From positions 1-57,235 of the IMG/VR virus record IMGVR_UViG_3300027747_001100: a stretch of DNA of 57,235 bases. One strand, given 5' to 3'. Below the pieces are notes generated by a model. That model was not told where the DNA came from, searched no databases, and worked only from the letters and a program-made list of their open reading frames with translations. This document shows positions 1-9,048 of this stretch, in pieces. Position numbers and translations under genes: made by a program. Within the stretch, counting starts at the first letter, position 1, and every line of letters starts with the position of its first letter. This DNA comes from a virus.

Positions 1-1
1 T

Positions 2-499
2 TATCAGTTAGATGTACCTCGTGCAGTTAGCGTAACCACTGGTGCAGGTGCCCCTACTTCTGTTAATATTACAGTTTCAGGCTATGACTATTATGGCCAA
101 GCCATGAGTGAAGTAATCGCTACAGGCACCGTGGCTTCTACTACAACCGCTGGTGCAAAAGCTTTTTACATCATTACTAGCGTAGCTGCTTCTGGCGGTA
201 GCGTAGTTACTGTATCGGTTGGTACAGCTGATGTATTTGGTTGCCCAGTACGATTCATTGATAAGTCTTATGTTCTTCGTTATGGTTGGAACAATGCTAC
301 TACTGATGACACATCTGGTACTTTAACTGTAGCAGCAACACAAACAGCTACTACAGGCACTGGTGACGTACGTGGCACATTTGCTCCAAGTACAGCTGCT
401 GATGGCATTAAACGTGCGGTTGTCACATTAGCACTTCCTGCAATCGCTGTTGGACCAAATGCTACTCGCGTTGGTGCACTCGGTGTAACCCAAGCCTAA
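2..499 (+). CDS. virion structural protein, C-terminal part (gene continues from the right end)
   Basis: This is the 3' part of a gene whose start lies at 56609. Joining 56609-57235 to base 146 keeps the reading frame and gives a protein of about 326 residues ending at 499. The product is rich in Thr, Ser, Gly, Ala and Val with short beta-strand-like segments, typical of phage decoration, neck or fibre proteins. It follows the major capsid protein gene and a terminator, which suggests an abundant head or neck component. It has no catalytic motif. The exact role is unknown. The first 19 bases here differ from the right-end copy, mostly synonymously. Confidence 0.75.
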   Translation, partial: YQLDVPRAVSVTTGAGAPTSVNITVSGYDYYGQAMSEVIATGTVASTTTAGAKAFYIITSVAASGGSVVTVSVGTADVFGCPVRFIDKSYVLRYGWNNATTDDTSGTLTVAATQTATTGTGDVRGTFAPSTAADGIKRAVVTLALPAIAVGPNATRVGALGVTQA

Positions 500-511
500 T
501 AGGAGAGCAAA

Positions 512-1159
512 ATGGGACAATACAAACCAATGCCAAAAATGAAAACAACCGAGCCATCTGTTGAGCTAAAACTCAGAAAAGGTGGTATGGCTTGTAAGTC
601 TGAAGGTGGCAAGATGGACAAAGCTCAAGACAAAGCTATGATTAAAAAAGCTTTTAAGCAGCATGATAGTCAAGAGCACAAAGGCGGTAAAGGCACTACA
701 TTAAAGCTTCGTATGGGGGGCGGTATGGCACCTAAAGCAGGCCCTAATGTTATGGGTGGATTAGCTGGTGGTATATCAGCTACTCGTCCTGATAGAAAAG
801 GTATGACTGGCAACATTGAACTGTCTAAATACAAGAAGGGCGGTATTGCTGCACAAGGCATGGCTACTGCCAATAAGTACCAAACTAAGATTAACGATGC
901 ATCAAAAGTAAAGTCTGTTAAAGGTGGAACCGGCGGCATTGAAATGTCTAAGTTTAAAAGAGGCGGCACTGTTGAAGCCAAAGGAATGGCCTCAGCTCTC
1001 AAGTATCAAAACAAAATCAATGATGCATCATCGCCTAAGAAAGTTAAGGGCGGTACTGGCGGAATTGAAGGGTCAAAGTACAAAGACGGTGGACACGCAG
1101 CCATGACTTGTAAAGCTGAAGGTGGCTTTGCCATGATGAAGAAAATGCAGAAGTGCTAA
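512..1159 (+). CDS. Lys/Gly-rich repeat protein with KxGG motifs
   Basis: The product has 215 residues and is strongly basic, rich in Lys, Gly and Met, with very little hydrophobic core. The C-terminal half holds about three diverged copies of a 36-40 residue unit built around GGTGGIExSKYK, a K[KRD]GG turn, GMA, KYQxKINDAS. The unit recurs near residues 95-130, 135-175 and 180-200. Pairs of Gly preceded by Lys or Arg occur throughout. An SD-like AGGAG lies just before the start, 12 bases after the previous gene. I recognise no family. The position between capsid and connector genes suggests a virion or DNA-associated protein. Confidence 0.7.
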   Translation: MGQYKPMPKMKTTEPSVELKLRKGGMACKSEGGKMDKAQDKAMIKKAFKQHDSQEHKGGKGTTLKLRMGGGMAPKAGPNVMGGLAGGISATRPDRKGMTGNIELSKYKKGGIAAQGMATANKYQTKINDASKVKSVKGGTGGIEMSKFKRGGTVEAKGMASALKYQNKINDASSPKKVKGGTGGIEGSKYKDGGHAAMTCKAEGGFAMMKKMQKC

Positions 1160-1169
1160 TTAATTGGAT

Positions 1170-1195
1170 GGGTAGGGAAACCTACCCTCCTTTTT
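1170..1195 (+). terminator. intrinsic terminator
   Basis: A GGGTAGG/CCTACCC stem of 7 pairs with a GAAA loop is followed by TCC and five T, ten bases after the 512-1159 gene. It points rightward and would end or attenuate transcripts covering the capsid-side genes before the next structural gene. Confidence 0.8.
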
Positions 1196-1211
1196 AACTT
1201 GGAGAAATACA

Positions 1212-1643
1212 ATGGCTGATGCAGTCGGAAGTCAAACAATTTTTGATGGTGAGCGTACTGCCATCATGAAATTTACCAACACCAGCGATGGTACTGGTGA
1301 AACCAATGTCGTTAAAGTAAACCCTGCTTTGCTTACTCCATCAGCATCTGGTTGTGCATGTACTCGTGTGTCTATTACTAAAATTACAGCATTAACTCAT
1401 GGCATGGAAGTGCAATTAAAGTGGAAAGCATCTACTCCTGTAGTTATTGAAACTGTTCCACAAAACAATGTCTATACTCAAGATTTCACTAACTTTGGTG
1501 GGTTAATAAATAATGCAGGTACTGGTGTGGACGGTGCAATTACTTTCACCACTCTAGATGCTTCAACAGGCGATACTTATTCTGTTGTTTTAGAAATGAT
1601 TAAGTACTATGCAAACCCTTATCAGACTCAAGCTAATCCATAA
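1212..1643 (+). CDS. small structural protein of the head-tail region
   Basis: The product has 143 residues and is beta-rich in appearance, with Thr/Val/Asn-rich strands and a CAC cysteine pair near residue 50. It has no signal peptide or membrane segment. It is preceded by GGAGAAATACA, a clear SD, and follows an intrinsic terminator. Its place between capsid and connector genes fits a conserved virion protein such as a decoration or neck component. The specific role cannot be assigned. Confidence 0.65.
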   Translation: MADAVGSQTIFDGERTAIMKFTNTSDGTGETNVVKVNPALLTPSASGCACTRVSITKITALTHGMEVQLKWKASTPVVIETVPQNNVYTQDFTNFGGLINNAGTGVDGAITFTTLDASTGDTYSVVLEMIKYYANPYQTQANP

Positions 1644-1645
1644 TC

Positions 1646-2245
1646 ATGCCATTGATCAAAAGCAAATCCGACAAAGCATTTAAACAGAATATTGCAACTG
1701 AAATAAAAGCTGGGAAGCCTCAGAAGCAAGCTGTTGCCATTGCATATGCAGAGAAAAATGCTGCATCTAAGAAGTCAGGTGGCAGAGTAGGCTTATGGGC
1801 CAATATACATGCTAAGCAAGAGCGAATTAAGCATGGCTCAGGTGAGCATATGCGTAAACCAGGTAGCAAAGGCGCGCCTACAAACTATGATCTAAAGCAT
1901 TCACAGTCTAAAAAAGACGGCGGTGATGTTCGTCTTTCTGTAAAAAGAGGTGAAAAACTGCCTACAAGTCAAGGTGCAGGACTAACTGCTAAAGGTCGTG
2001 AAAAAGTGAACAATGCAACTGGTTCTCACTTAAAAGCACCTGCGCCACACCCAAAGACAGAAGCTGACAAAGGTAGAAAAGCTTCATTTTGTGCTCGTAT
2101 GTCAGGCGTTGTAAAGAATGCAAAAGGTGATGCACCAAGAGCAAAAGCATCATTAGAGCGTTGGAATTGCAAAGACGGTGGTACAGTTAAGAAAAAGTCA
2201 AAGTCTAGTTATGGCGGAGTAATTAAAAAAATAAGCGGCTGGTAA
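1646..2245 (+). CDS. basic virion-region protein with DUF6496-like and DUF6321-like segments
   Basis: The product has 199 residues and is Lys-rich. Residues 1-40 (SDKAFKQNIATEIKAGKPQK, then an AIAYAEK helix) match what I know as the DUF6496-like segment of phage proteins. Residues about 108-175 (LTAKGREKVNNATGSHL, RKASFCARMSG, then a helix ending LERWNC) resemble the DUF6321 segment. Between and after them are KKSGGRVG, KKDGGDVR and CKDGGTVKK motifs. The start lies two bases after the previous stop. The family is common in phages near connector genes but has no firmly known function. DNA or capsid binding is plausible from its charge. Confidence 0.7.
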   Translation: MPLIKSKSDKAFKQNIATEIKAGKPQKQAVAIAYAEKNAASKKSGGRVGLWANIHAKQERIKHGSGEHMRKPGSKGAPTNYDLKHSQSKKDGGDVRLSVKRGEKLPTSQGAGLTAKGREKVNNATGSHLKAPAPHPKTEADKGRKASFCARMSGVVKNAKGDAPRAKASLERWNCKDGGTVKKKSKSSYGGVIKKISGW

Positions 2246-2248
2246 ACA

Positions 2249-3307
2249 ATGTCAACTTCAGGTACTGTTAGCCAAACTGTAGTTACTGTTCAAAATCTAA
2301 TTGATTCTGGTGCAAGGCGCGCCGGAAAATTAGCGGAGGAGTTAACAGATGAACAAGTTGCGGCTGCTAAGCAATCACTGTATTATTTGCTATCTAGTCT
2401 TGCTAACTGGGGTGTTAACTATTGGTGTATTAATAAAGTTATTGTTGGGTTAAAACCTGATCAAAACTTTTATTATCTGCCTGAAGGCACAGTTGATGTT
2501 CTTAATGCCAATTACCGTACATTAACCAACGTTACTTCAGGTCAATACAGTTCATCTGGTAATACGGCAGCGGCATTTAATGGTGTTGGCAATCAAATTT
2601 GCCAACTAACCACAAATACCGGCTATATAGGCATTAATAATGGGTCTGGAAACCCAGTAATGATCACAACAATAGGTATTTTACCTGCTGTAACCGGTTC
2701 AGTGACTATAACTTTACAATATTCAACAGACAATTCAACTTGGGTAACATTGCAAAGCCCAGGTGCAACAAATTGGGTAGCAGGGACATGGATTTACTAT
2801 GATTTGCCTACTACAGTAACTCAGCCTTATTGGAGAATTAAACAGAGTGCTGGCGTTAACATGGGAATGTACCAAGTTGTATTCGGAACCAATCCGATGT
2901 CAATTAATATGGCCAGAATGAATAGAGATGACTATTCTAGCTTGCCAAACAGGAGTTTTGAAGCTTTACGACCATTGCAGTACTGGTTTAACCGTACCAT
3001 TCCACAACCAAACATGGAATTATGGCCAGTACCTAATTCGATTGGTCCTCAGCTTGAACTCTGGTTAAATCGATACATACAAGATGTAGGAGACTTAAGC
3101 GGAGAGATAGAAATACCTCAGTATATGTATTTAGCCATTCAGTGGGGTCTATCTCACCAAATGGCATCAGAACTACCTCAAGTCGACCCAGCTAGAATTG
3201 CTTATTGTGAGCAGCAGTATGAGAAGCACTTACTTATGGCTCAGAATGAGAATAGAGACAAGTCTCCAGTATACTATGCACCAAATATTAGCTATTACAC
3301 AAAATAA
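2249..3307 (+). CDS. head-tail connector (adaptor) protein with inserted beta domain
   Basis: The product has 352 residues. The N-terminal region (residues 12-60) is the helical pattern of phage head-tail adaptors: NLIDSGARRAGKLAEELTDE followed by QSLYYLLSSLANWGVNYW, then a GTVDVLNANYR segment. Residues about 110-220 form an inserted beta-sandwich-like domain (VTGSVTITLQYSTDNSTW, YYDLPTTVTQPYWRIKQ) like carbohydrate- or discoidin-type domains. The end returns to the adaptor core (MNRDDYSSLPNRSFEALRPL, then QYWFNR). In the known scheme such proteins sit under the portal. The insertion may decorate the neck and touch the outside. Confidence 0.7.
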   Translation: MSTSGTVSQTVVTVQNLIDSGARRAGKLAEELTDEQVAAAKQSLYYLLSSLANWGVNYWCINKVIVGLKPDQNFYYLPEGTVDVLNANYRTLTNVTSGQYSSSGNTAAAFNGVGNQICQLTTNTGYIGINNGSGNPVMITTIGILPAVTGSVTITLQYSTDNSTWVTLQSPGATNWVAGTWIYYDLPTTVTQPYWRIKQSAGVNMGMYQVVFGTNPMSINMARMNRDDYSSLPNRSFEALRPLQYWFNRTIPQPNMELWPVPNSIGPQLELWLNRYIQDVGDLSGEIEIPQYMYLAIQWGLSHQMASELPQVDPARIAYCEQQYEKHLLMAQNENRDKSPVYYAPNISYYTK

Positions 3308-3309
3308 TC

Positions 3310-3681
3310 ATGCCAGTTTGGTTAGATACTTCCGGAAACACTGTTTTATCTATCGCCATATGCGACAGATGCAAAATGAAGCGTGCTTATTCGGATATTA
3401 GACCAGATGGCAATATTCCAGGTATTCGAGTATGCGGTGAAGGTTGTTCAGACCAATTTGACCCATATAGACTACCTGCAAGACAATCTGAAAAAGTTTC
3501 AATTAGATTTCCTCGACCTGATGCTAACGTAGATCAGTATAATGATGCTATAACCACAGACCCTAATGTTGCGAATGAGCCTACACCTTTCGACCTTACA
3601 GGAACACCTGGCGAATTCGGGATTGCTCCTGAGACGGCAGAAGATGATATCGATGGCAACTTGGATAACTTGAGTCCCTAA
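3310..3681 (+). CDS. small putative zinc-binding protein of the connector region
   Basis: The product has 123 residues. Its first half carries CDRCK (near residue 18) and CGEGC (near residue 43), four well-placed cysteines suggesting a zinc ribbon or knuckle, followed by the segment DQFDPYRLPARQ. The second half is acidic and Pro/Asp-rich, probably disordered. It starts two bases after the connector gene and is followed at once by the first fibre gene, so it is co-transcribed with virion genes. It may be a small virion or assembly protein. Confidence 0.65.
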   Translation: MPVWLDTSGNTVLSIAICDRCKMKRAYSDIRPDGNIPGIRVCGEGCSDQFDPYRLPARQSEKVSIRFPRPDANVDQYNDAITTDPNVANEPTPFDLTGTPGEFGIAPETAEDDIDGNLDNLSP

Positions 3682-3682
3682 T

Positions 3683-6205
3683 ATGGCAAATATAAGAATA
3701 TCGCAACTACCTGCTGCCCCAAGTGCTATTACTGGTGCAGAGCTAATTCCAGTTGTTCAAAATGGTCAAACTGTACAGACTACTGTACAAGCGATCACTC
3801 AAAGCCCAACACAGACACAAACATTTTTAACTGTTGGTGCTCAAGCATCACTGCCAAATTCTCGTTACATTGGTGGTGGATTAGGCATTGGTTCATCAGA
3901 CGGTGGTGCACAAGGCCTATACAGTTTATACTTAAATGGTACATCTGGTAGTTTAGAGAATGCATCTAATGGAATTATTGTTAAGACAGGCACAAGTACA
4001 GTTGCATCTAGACTAATTGCAGCAGGTACTTCTGGGTTAAGCATTTCTAATGGTAATGGAATTAGTGGCAACCCTACAATTTCTTTAACAGGCTTAGCTT
4101 TATCTGCTGCTACATTATCAGGCAGTGGCATGGTAAGCATTGTTGGTGGTTCATACTATCAACAAGTTCAGTTGACAGGAACTACAAATCAAATCAATAT
4201 TGCCAACCCTAATGGCGGCAGCAATCCTACATTTAGTATTGCAAATAACCCTATACTTCCTGGTTCTTCAGGCACTCTTCTTCCTTACGGCACTACTGGT
4301 GATCGACCAGCAGCACCAACAAACGGAACACTAAGATATAACACTACAACAGCAACATTTGAAGGTTATGCAAATAGTGTATGGGGTGCAATTACAACTG
4401 GAACAGGTGTTACTTCAATACTAACTGGCACAGGCTTAACAGGCGGCCCAATTACATCTATAGGCACTATCAGTATTGCTAACACAGGCGTAACAGCAGG
4501 TAGTTATACAAATGCTAACATTACAGTTAATGCGCAAGGCCAAATTACTGTTGCATCAAGTGGTTCAGCTGGGGGTGTTACAACATTTAGTGCTGGAACA
4601 ACAGGGTTTACGCCTAGTTCAGCATCAACAGGCGCGATTACTCTAGCTGGCACATTGAATGCTGTAAATGGTGGAACTGGCATAAACAGTTATGCCGTTG
4701 GTGATTTGCTTTATGCGTCTACAACCACAGCTTTATCTAATCTTGCTGACATAGCTACTGGAAATGCTCTTATTTCTGGCGGTGTTGGGGTTGCCCCAAG
4801 CTATGGAAAGATTGGGTTAACTACACATGTAAGCGGCACTTTACCTATAGCTAATGGTGGTACAGGACAAACAACAACGTCAGCAGCATTTAATGCTTTG
4901 TCACCAATCACCTCAACCGGTGATTTAATTGTTGGTAACGGAACTAACAGCGCAACCCGTTTAGCTATTGGTACAAATGGTTACGTGCTTACCTCTAACG
5001 GCACAACAGCAACTTGGCAGGCATCAACCGATGGTGTAACATCATTTAGTGCTGGCACAACAGGATTAACACCAAACACTGCGACAACAGGCGCTGTGGT
5101 ATTAGCAGGCACATTGAACGTTGCTAACGGCGGTACTGGTGTTACAACAAGCACAGGTTCTGGTAGTAACGTACTAAGTACTAGCCCAACATTGGTAACG
5201 CCAATACTGGGAACACCAACATCGGTTACGTTAACAAACGCAACTGGCTTGCCTTTGTCAACCGGCGTAACTGGCACTTTACCTATTGCTAATGGTGGTA
5301 CAGGTCAGACTACCGCATCAGCAGCCTTTAATGCTTTATCACCCATTACTACGACAGGTGATGTAATTATTGGCAATGGGACAAATAGTGCTACTAGACT
5401 AGGAATCGGTTCAAACGGTCAAGTTTTAACCAGTAACGGAACTACTGCTACTTGGACAACCCCAGCTTCAGGTGGCGTAACTACAATTTCTTTTGGTTCT
5501 ACAGGGTTAACACCTGCAACAGCCACATCAGGAGCAGTAGCTGTTGCTGGTACATTAGCCGTAGCCAATGGCGGTACGGGTGTAACGGCTTCAACTGGTG
5601 CAAGTAGCGTTATGTTGCGTGATGCCAACCAAAACACCACAATTAATAATATCGCATTTGGTACGGCAACCACCGCTACTGCTGGCGGTACAACTGTTTT
5701 AACTGTTGCTTCACCAGCCGTACAAAATTTTACTGGTACAAGTGCACAAAATGTTCAATTACCTGATGCTACAACATTAGTGCTTGGTCATCTTTATTAC
5801 ATTAACAATCAAGCTAATAATAATGTAAGTATTAAAAATAATGCTGGCACTACTTTATATACTGTATCTGGTGGTGGTGCAACTCAACTTACTTTAATTA
5901 CCAATAATACGGCAAACGGAACATGGCAACAAAGTGCTTTTATTCCTAATAATGTAAATTGGGGAACAACAGGATTATTTGCAACATCTACTACTGCATC
6001 ATTTTCTAGTTTAACTTTAGGTACTGCTTTATCTGTTGCTAATGGTGGAACTGGTCAAAATTCAGCATTTGTTGCTGGCGGTGCAGTTTATGGCGCTTCT
6101 ACAACAGCACTAGGCGTAACCGCTGCAGGTACAGCAGGGCAAGTTCTTTTAAGTAACGGCGCATCTGCGCCTACTTGGGGTAGCGTAAACGGAGGCACTT
6201 TTTAA
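3683..6205 (+). CDS. tail fibre/spike protein with NGGTG repeats
   Basis: The product has 840 residues, is rich in Thr, Gly, Ser, Asn and Ala, and is made of diverged beta repeats. Three copies of a unit FSAGTTG-LTP-LAGTL-ANGGTG and two copies of LPIANGGTGQTT-AFNALSPIT-GDLI-GNGTNSATRLAIG-SNGTTATW can be seen. They lie mainly between residues 295 and 660. A similar repeat occurs in the next gene. The N-terminus (MANIRISQLPAAPS) matches the short anchor often found on phage fibres. Such repeats form extended trimeric fibres. The receptor is unknown. The repeats could recombine with each other and change fibre length. Confidence 0.75.
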   Translation: MANIRISQLPAAPSAITGAELIPVVQNGQTVQTTVQAITQSPTQTQTFLTVGAQASLPNSRYIGGGLGIGSSDGGAQGLYSLYLNGTSGSLENASNGIIVKTGTSTVASRLIAAGTSGLSISNGNGISGNPTISLTGLALSAATLSGSGMVSIVGGSYYQQVQLTGTTNQINIANPNGGSNPTFSIANNPILPGSSGTLLPYGTTGDRPAAPTNGTLRYNTTTATFEGYANSVWGAITTGTGVTSILTGTGLTGGPITSIGTISIANTGVTAGSYTNANITVNAQGQITVASSGSAGGVTTFSAGTTGFTPSSASTGAITLAGTLNAVNGGTGINSYAVGDLLYASTTTALSNLADIATGNALISGGVGVAPSYGKIGLTTHVSGTLPIANGGTGQTTTSAAFNALSPITSTGDLIVGNGTNSATRLAIGTNGYVLTSNGTTATWQASTDGVTSFSAGTTGLTPNTATTGAVVLAGTLNVANGGTGVTTSTGSGSNVLSTSPTLVTPILGTPTSVTLTNATGLPLSTGVTGTLPIANGGTGQTTASAAFNALSPITTTGDVIIGNGTNSATRLGIGSNGQVLTSNGTTATWTTPASGGVTTISFGSTGLTPATATSGAVAVAGTLAVANGGTGVTASTGASSVMLRDANQNTTINNIAFGTATTATAGGTTVLTVASPAVQNFTGTSAQNVQLPDATTLVLGHLYYINNQANNNVSIKNNAGTTLYTVSGGGATQLTLITNNTANGTWQQSAFIPNNVNWGTTGLFATSTTASFSSLTLGTALSVANGGTGQNSAFVAGGAVYGASTTALGVTAAGTAGQVLLSNGASAPTWGSVNGGTF

Positions 6206-6238
6206 TGTCTAAATATATAATGGCACAAAGGATTTAAT

Positions 6239-6739
6239 ATGGCAGCTACTGGATACACACCGATAATTCTGTTTAATAGCACGACTGCTGCGGCTGTGCC
6301 GACTACCAGCAATCTTGCTGTTGGCGAGCTTGCTCTTAATATCCCTGACGGAAAGCTTTATTACAATAAGTCAGGCACTATTACACTTCTTGCGAATGCA
6401 AATACTGCAGCGCCAGTAACTACGTTCTCAGCAGGTACAACAGGGCTTACGCCTAATACAGCTACTAGCGGTGCTATTACTCTTGCAGGTACATTAGCAA
6501 TTGCTAATGGCGGTACAGGGCAAACAACTGCAAGTGCTGCGTTTAATGCTTTATCACCGATTACAACTACAGGTGATTTAATTCTAGGCAATGGGACAAA
6601 CAGTGCTACTAGACTAGCAATTGGTGCAAGTACGTACATATTAACTTCTAATGGTACAACGGCAACATGGGCTGCTCCAGCAGCATCAGGTGTTTCAACA
6701 GGTAAGGCAATTGCCTTGTCAATGATCTTCGGTTTTTAA
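6239..6739 (+). CDS. short tail fibre-like protein with NGGTG repeat
   Basis: The product has 166 residues. Residues 1-55 form an attachment-type N-terminus (LAVGELALNIPDGKLYYNKSG) seen in phage fibre proteins. Residues 60-155 hold one complete repeat unit closely related to those in the preceding 840-residue gene. The DNA at 6502-6616 is recognisably similar to 5288-5402. The gene therefore looks like an anchor fused to one repeat by duplication. It is preceded by AAAGGATTTAAT and may be a fibre cap, adaptor or minor fibre. Confidence 0.7.
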   Translation: MAATGYTPIILFNSTTAAAVPTTSNLAVGELALNIPDGKLYYNKSGTITLLANANTAAPVTTFSAGTTGLTPNTATSGAITLAGTLAIANGGTGQTTASAAFNALSPITTTGDLILGNGTNSATRLAIGASTYILTSNGTTATWAAPAASGVSTGKAIALSMIFGF

Positions 6740-6750
6740 GGAACAATAAA

Positions 6751-7152
6751 ATGGCAAATCCAAACATAGTAAACGTAACGTCTATCTACGGTAACGTAGC
6801 GTACGTTACCCCTTCCACAACAAGTGTAACAACTAGTTGGACATACAACGGGACAACATCATTGACGGGTTTAACACCCGCCGCTGGTACTGTTAACCGT
6901 GTAACCGGTATTGTTGTCTCAAATACTACAGGCTCTGCAGTTAACGCAACAGTATCAATTGCAAACAATGCTACCTTTGGTAGTGGTACAGCATACCCAA
7001 TTGCTAGTGCAATCTCTGTGCCAGCAAACGCTTCATTAATTGTAACTGACAAAACAACTGATTTTTATGTAACAGAAAACCAATCTGTTGGCGTAATATC
7101 ATCAACAGGCAGTGCGCTGACATTTACAGCAACATTTGAAGCTATAACTTAA
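6751..7152 (+). CDS. small beta-rich virion protein
   Basis: The product has 133 residues, is dominated by Thr, Val, Ser and Asn, and has alternating hydrophobic strands (for example VTGIVVSNTTGSAVNATVSI). This is an immunoglobulin-like or jelly-roll-like composition. It has no cysteines and no membrane segment. It lies 11 bases after the short fibre gene and 10 bases before the next fibre gene, all rightward, so it is probably a fibre-associated or baseplate component. The family is not recognised. Confidence 0.6.
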   Translation: MANPNIVNVTSIYGNVAYVTPSTTSVTTSWTYNGTTSLTGLTPAAGTVNRVTGIVVSNTTGSAVNATVSIANNATFGSGTAYPIASAISVPANASLIVTDKTTDFYVTENQSVGVISSTGSALTFTATFEAIT

Positions 7153-7162
7153 AGGTAGCACC

Positions 7163-8779
7163 ATGAGTATGCGCTACAAAGGCAGTGTCTTATCGGCAAC
7201 TGCCCCCGCAACAACTACATCTTATGGCGTCTGGACGCTTCAGCAACAGATGCAAGCAACTGGAAACGGTGTCTGGCCCACAACTCCTGGCGCACCTACA
7301 AGCGTCAGTGCCACCGCTGGCAGTTCATCCGCTATCGTAACTTTTGTAGCACCATCTAGTGCTGGGTATCCAGCACCAATTACTGGATATCAGGCAACTT
7401 CAACTCCTGGCAGTTTTGTTGCCACCGGATCAGCATCGCCTTTGACTGTAACAGGATTAACCAACGGCACAAGCTACACCATTGCCGTACAAGCCCTTAA
7501 TGCCTCTGGGTACGGTGCCGCTGGCACAAGTAACAGTGTCACACCAATTAACCCATACTTTTTAGGTATTTTGCTGCCCGCATCTGGGGATTACTACTTA
7601 CAATCAAACGCAGCCGTTGCGGCAACATCCACTGGATTTTTTGTTAGTGGCGGTGATACAAGTGGTGGGCGTATTCAAAAAATAAATAATAGTAAAACAA
7701 TTGCATTTCAAAATTTTGTAACAGTTTCTGGTTCTTCAACATATTTTGTAACGGTAACTGTTCCTTCCTCTGGGAATATTTACGTTGGCGGGTATAACGA
7801 CGGAAGTTCTGGCGGTCCTTGGATTACAAAAATGGACAGCGGGGGGTCAGTAACATGGTCAACAGGAACTCCATATTTAGCATACATTTCGGTCGCCATA
7901 ACAACAGACACATCTGAAAATGTTTATTATGTAGGTAATAAAAACACGGGTGATTATGACAGCGCAAATAGAATTGCAATTGCCAGCTTAACTTCTTCGG
8001 GATCAAATAGATGGAACACTCATTTTGGTTCTGGGCAATCATTCCAAGCTGCTGGTGTTAGTACTTACAGCACGTCAGTTTATGTCACTGGAACCGTGTA
8101 TCAAACAGGAATTTACCAGTCTGCTGGTGTTTTAATAAAAGTGGCACAAAGCAATGGTGCGCTTGAGTTTGAAAAGAAATACTCCGATGATACTAATTTC
8201 TGGAGCTTGGCTCAAAGTGCGTCCACTGGTAATTGTTATATTGGAGCAACAAGCAACACTGGCAGAAGTTCAGTAATAAAAACTGATTCTAGTGGAACTA
8301 AGCAATGGAGTGACAATATAAACGTAGGCTATACCAATACTAAAGTGGCTATTGATAGCAGTGAGAATTTATATTCACTTAGACGGGGAAATATTAATAG
8401 CAAAACGCTAGTTATATGCAAACACAATTCATCTGGCACTATTCAATGGCAACGTAATTTAACATTGGCTTATGACATCACTGGAGGTCAAAGTATAGCC
8501 GTAACAGCGGACGGGAAAATTTTTGTTGCAACACAGATGCAACAAACTGGTCCAACTCAATATTATCCGTTTATTGCGTTACTTAACTCAGATGGTTCAG
8601 GCACTGGCACGTATACACTCAATGGTCAGACTTACACTTACACCGCCTCCTCTTACACCACAAGTTCAGATAGCGGCTCATTTGCTGCCAGCACTTATGG
8701 CATAACAAGTCAAGGTAGAAGCGTAAATTCTTTAACAACCTCATCAGCAACAGATAATCTTTCACTGATCACAACATGA
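7163..8779 (+). CDS. fibre/adhesin-like protein: anchor, FN3 domain, beta-propeller-like repeats
   Basis: The product has 538 residues. Residues 1-42 are a short anchor (MSMRYKG, GVWTLQQQM, WPTT) shared with the fibre gene at 9045. Residues about 44-125 form a fibronectin type III domain (PGAPTSVSATAG, SPLTVTGLTNGTSYTIAVQA). Residues about 140-450 contain repeated strands of the type VYVTG, NVYYVGN, NCYIGATS, SSGTKQW, consistent with a beta-propeller built from SBBP-like repeats. Such modules bind surface polymers or proteins, so a host-recognition role is inferred. The last codons overlap the next gene by four bases (ATGA), implying translational coupling. Confidence 0.7.
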   Translation: MSMRYKGSVLSATAPATTTSYGVWTLQQQMQATGNGVWPTTPGAPTSVSATAGSSSAIVTFVAPSSAGYPAPITGYQATSTPGSFVATGSASPLTVTGLTNGTSYTIAVQALNASGYGAAGTSNSVTPINPYFLGILLPASGDYYLQSNAAVAATSTGFFVSGGDTSGGRIQKINNSKTIAFQNFVTVSGSSTYFVTVTVPSSGNIYVGGYNDGSSGGPWITKMDSGGSVTWSTGTPYLAYISVAITTDTSENVYYVGNKNTGDYDSANRIAIASLTSSGSNRWNTHFGSGQSFQAAGVSTYSTSVYVTGTVYQTGIYQSAGVLIKVAQSNGALEFEKKYSDDTNFWSLAQSASTGNCYIGATSNTGRSSVIKTDSSGTKQWSDNINVGYTNTKVAIDSSENLYSLRRGNINSKTLVICKHNSSGTIQWQRNLTLAYDITGGQSIAVTADGKIFVATQMQQTGPTQYYPFIALLNSDGSGTGTYTLNGQTYTYTASSYTTSSDSGSFAASTYGITSQGRSVNSLTTSSATDNLSLITT

Positions 8780-9048
8780 CCATATATATTAAATTATCCA
8801 CGGGCGAGTACCCCCGCCATCAAGGCGATGTGCGACTAGAGTACCCAGACATGGGCGATGTATTTGTGTTGCCAGAAACTTATGCCCACGTACAAAGAAC
8901 ACCAGAACCCGAGGTTACGGATACGCAAAGAGCCGTAGAAACCCCGCCTATTGAAATTGACGGGCAGTGGGTTATGCAGTGGCTAGTACGTGACGCAACG
9001 CAAGAAGAGTTAAATTTTGCCACCGAACAAAACGAGAATAGACAATGA
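8776..9048 (+). CDS. small fibre-associated or fibre-assembly protein
   Basis: The product has 90 residues, begins MTIYIKLSTGEYPRHQGDVR and is acidic in its second half. It overlaps both neighbours by four bases (ATGA at each junction), so it is translated together with the two fibre genes. Small proteins placed directly after a fibre gene are often fibre assembly chaperones or distal tips. That role is inferred from position. No decisive motif is seen. Confidence 0.55.
   Translation: MTIYIKLSTGEYPRHQGDVRLEYPDMGDVFVLPETYAHVQRTPEPEVTDTQRAVETPPIEIDGQWVMQWLVRDATQEELNFATEQNENRQ

Noticed and set aside
1-145. Direct terminal repeat as a physical DNA end
   Set aside because: The overlap fits circular assembly with an assembler k-mer, cuts a gene in the middle, and has mismatches at its outer edge.
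8523-8705. 60-residue plus-strand frame inside the propeller-like fibre gene
   Set aside because: Nested in another frame of a clear fibre gene, without its own SD or composition.
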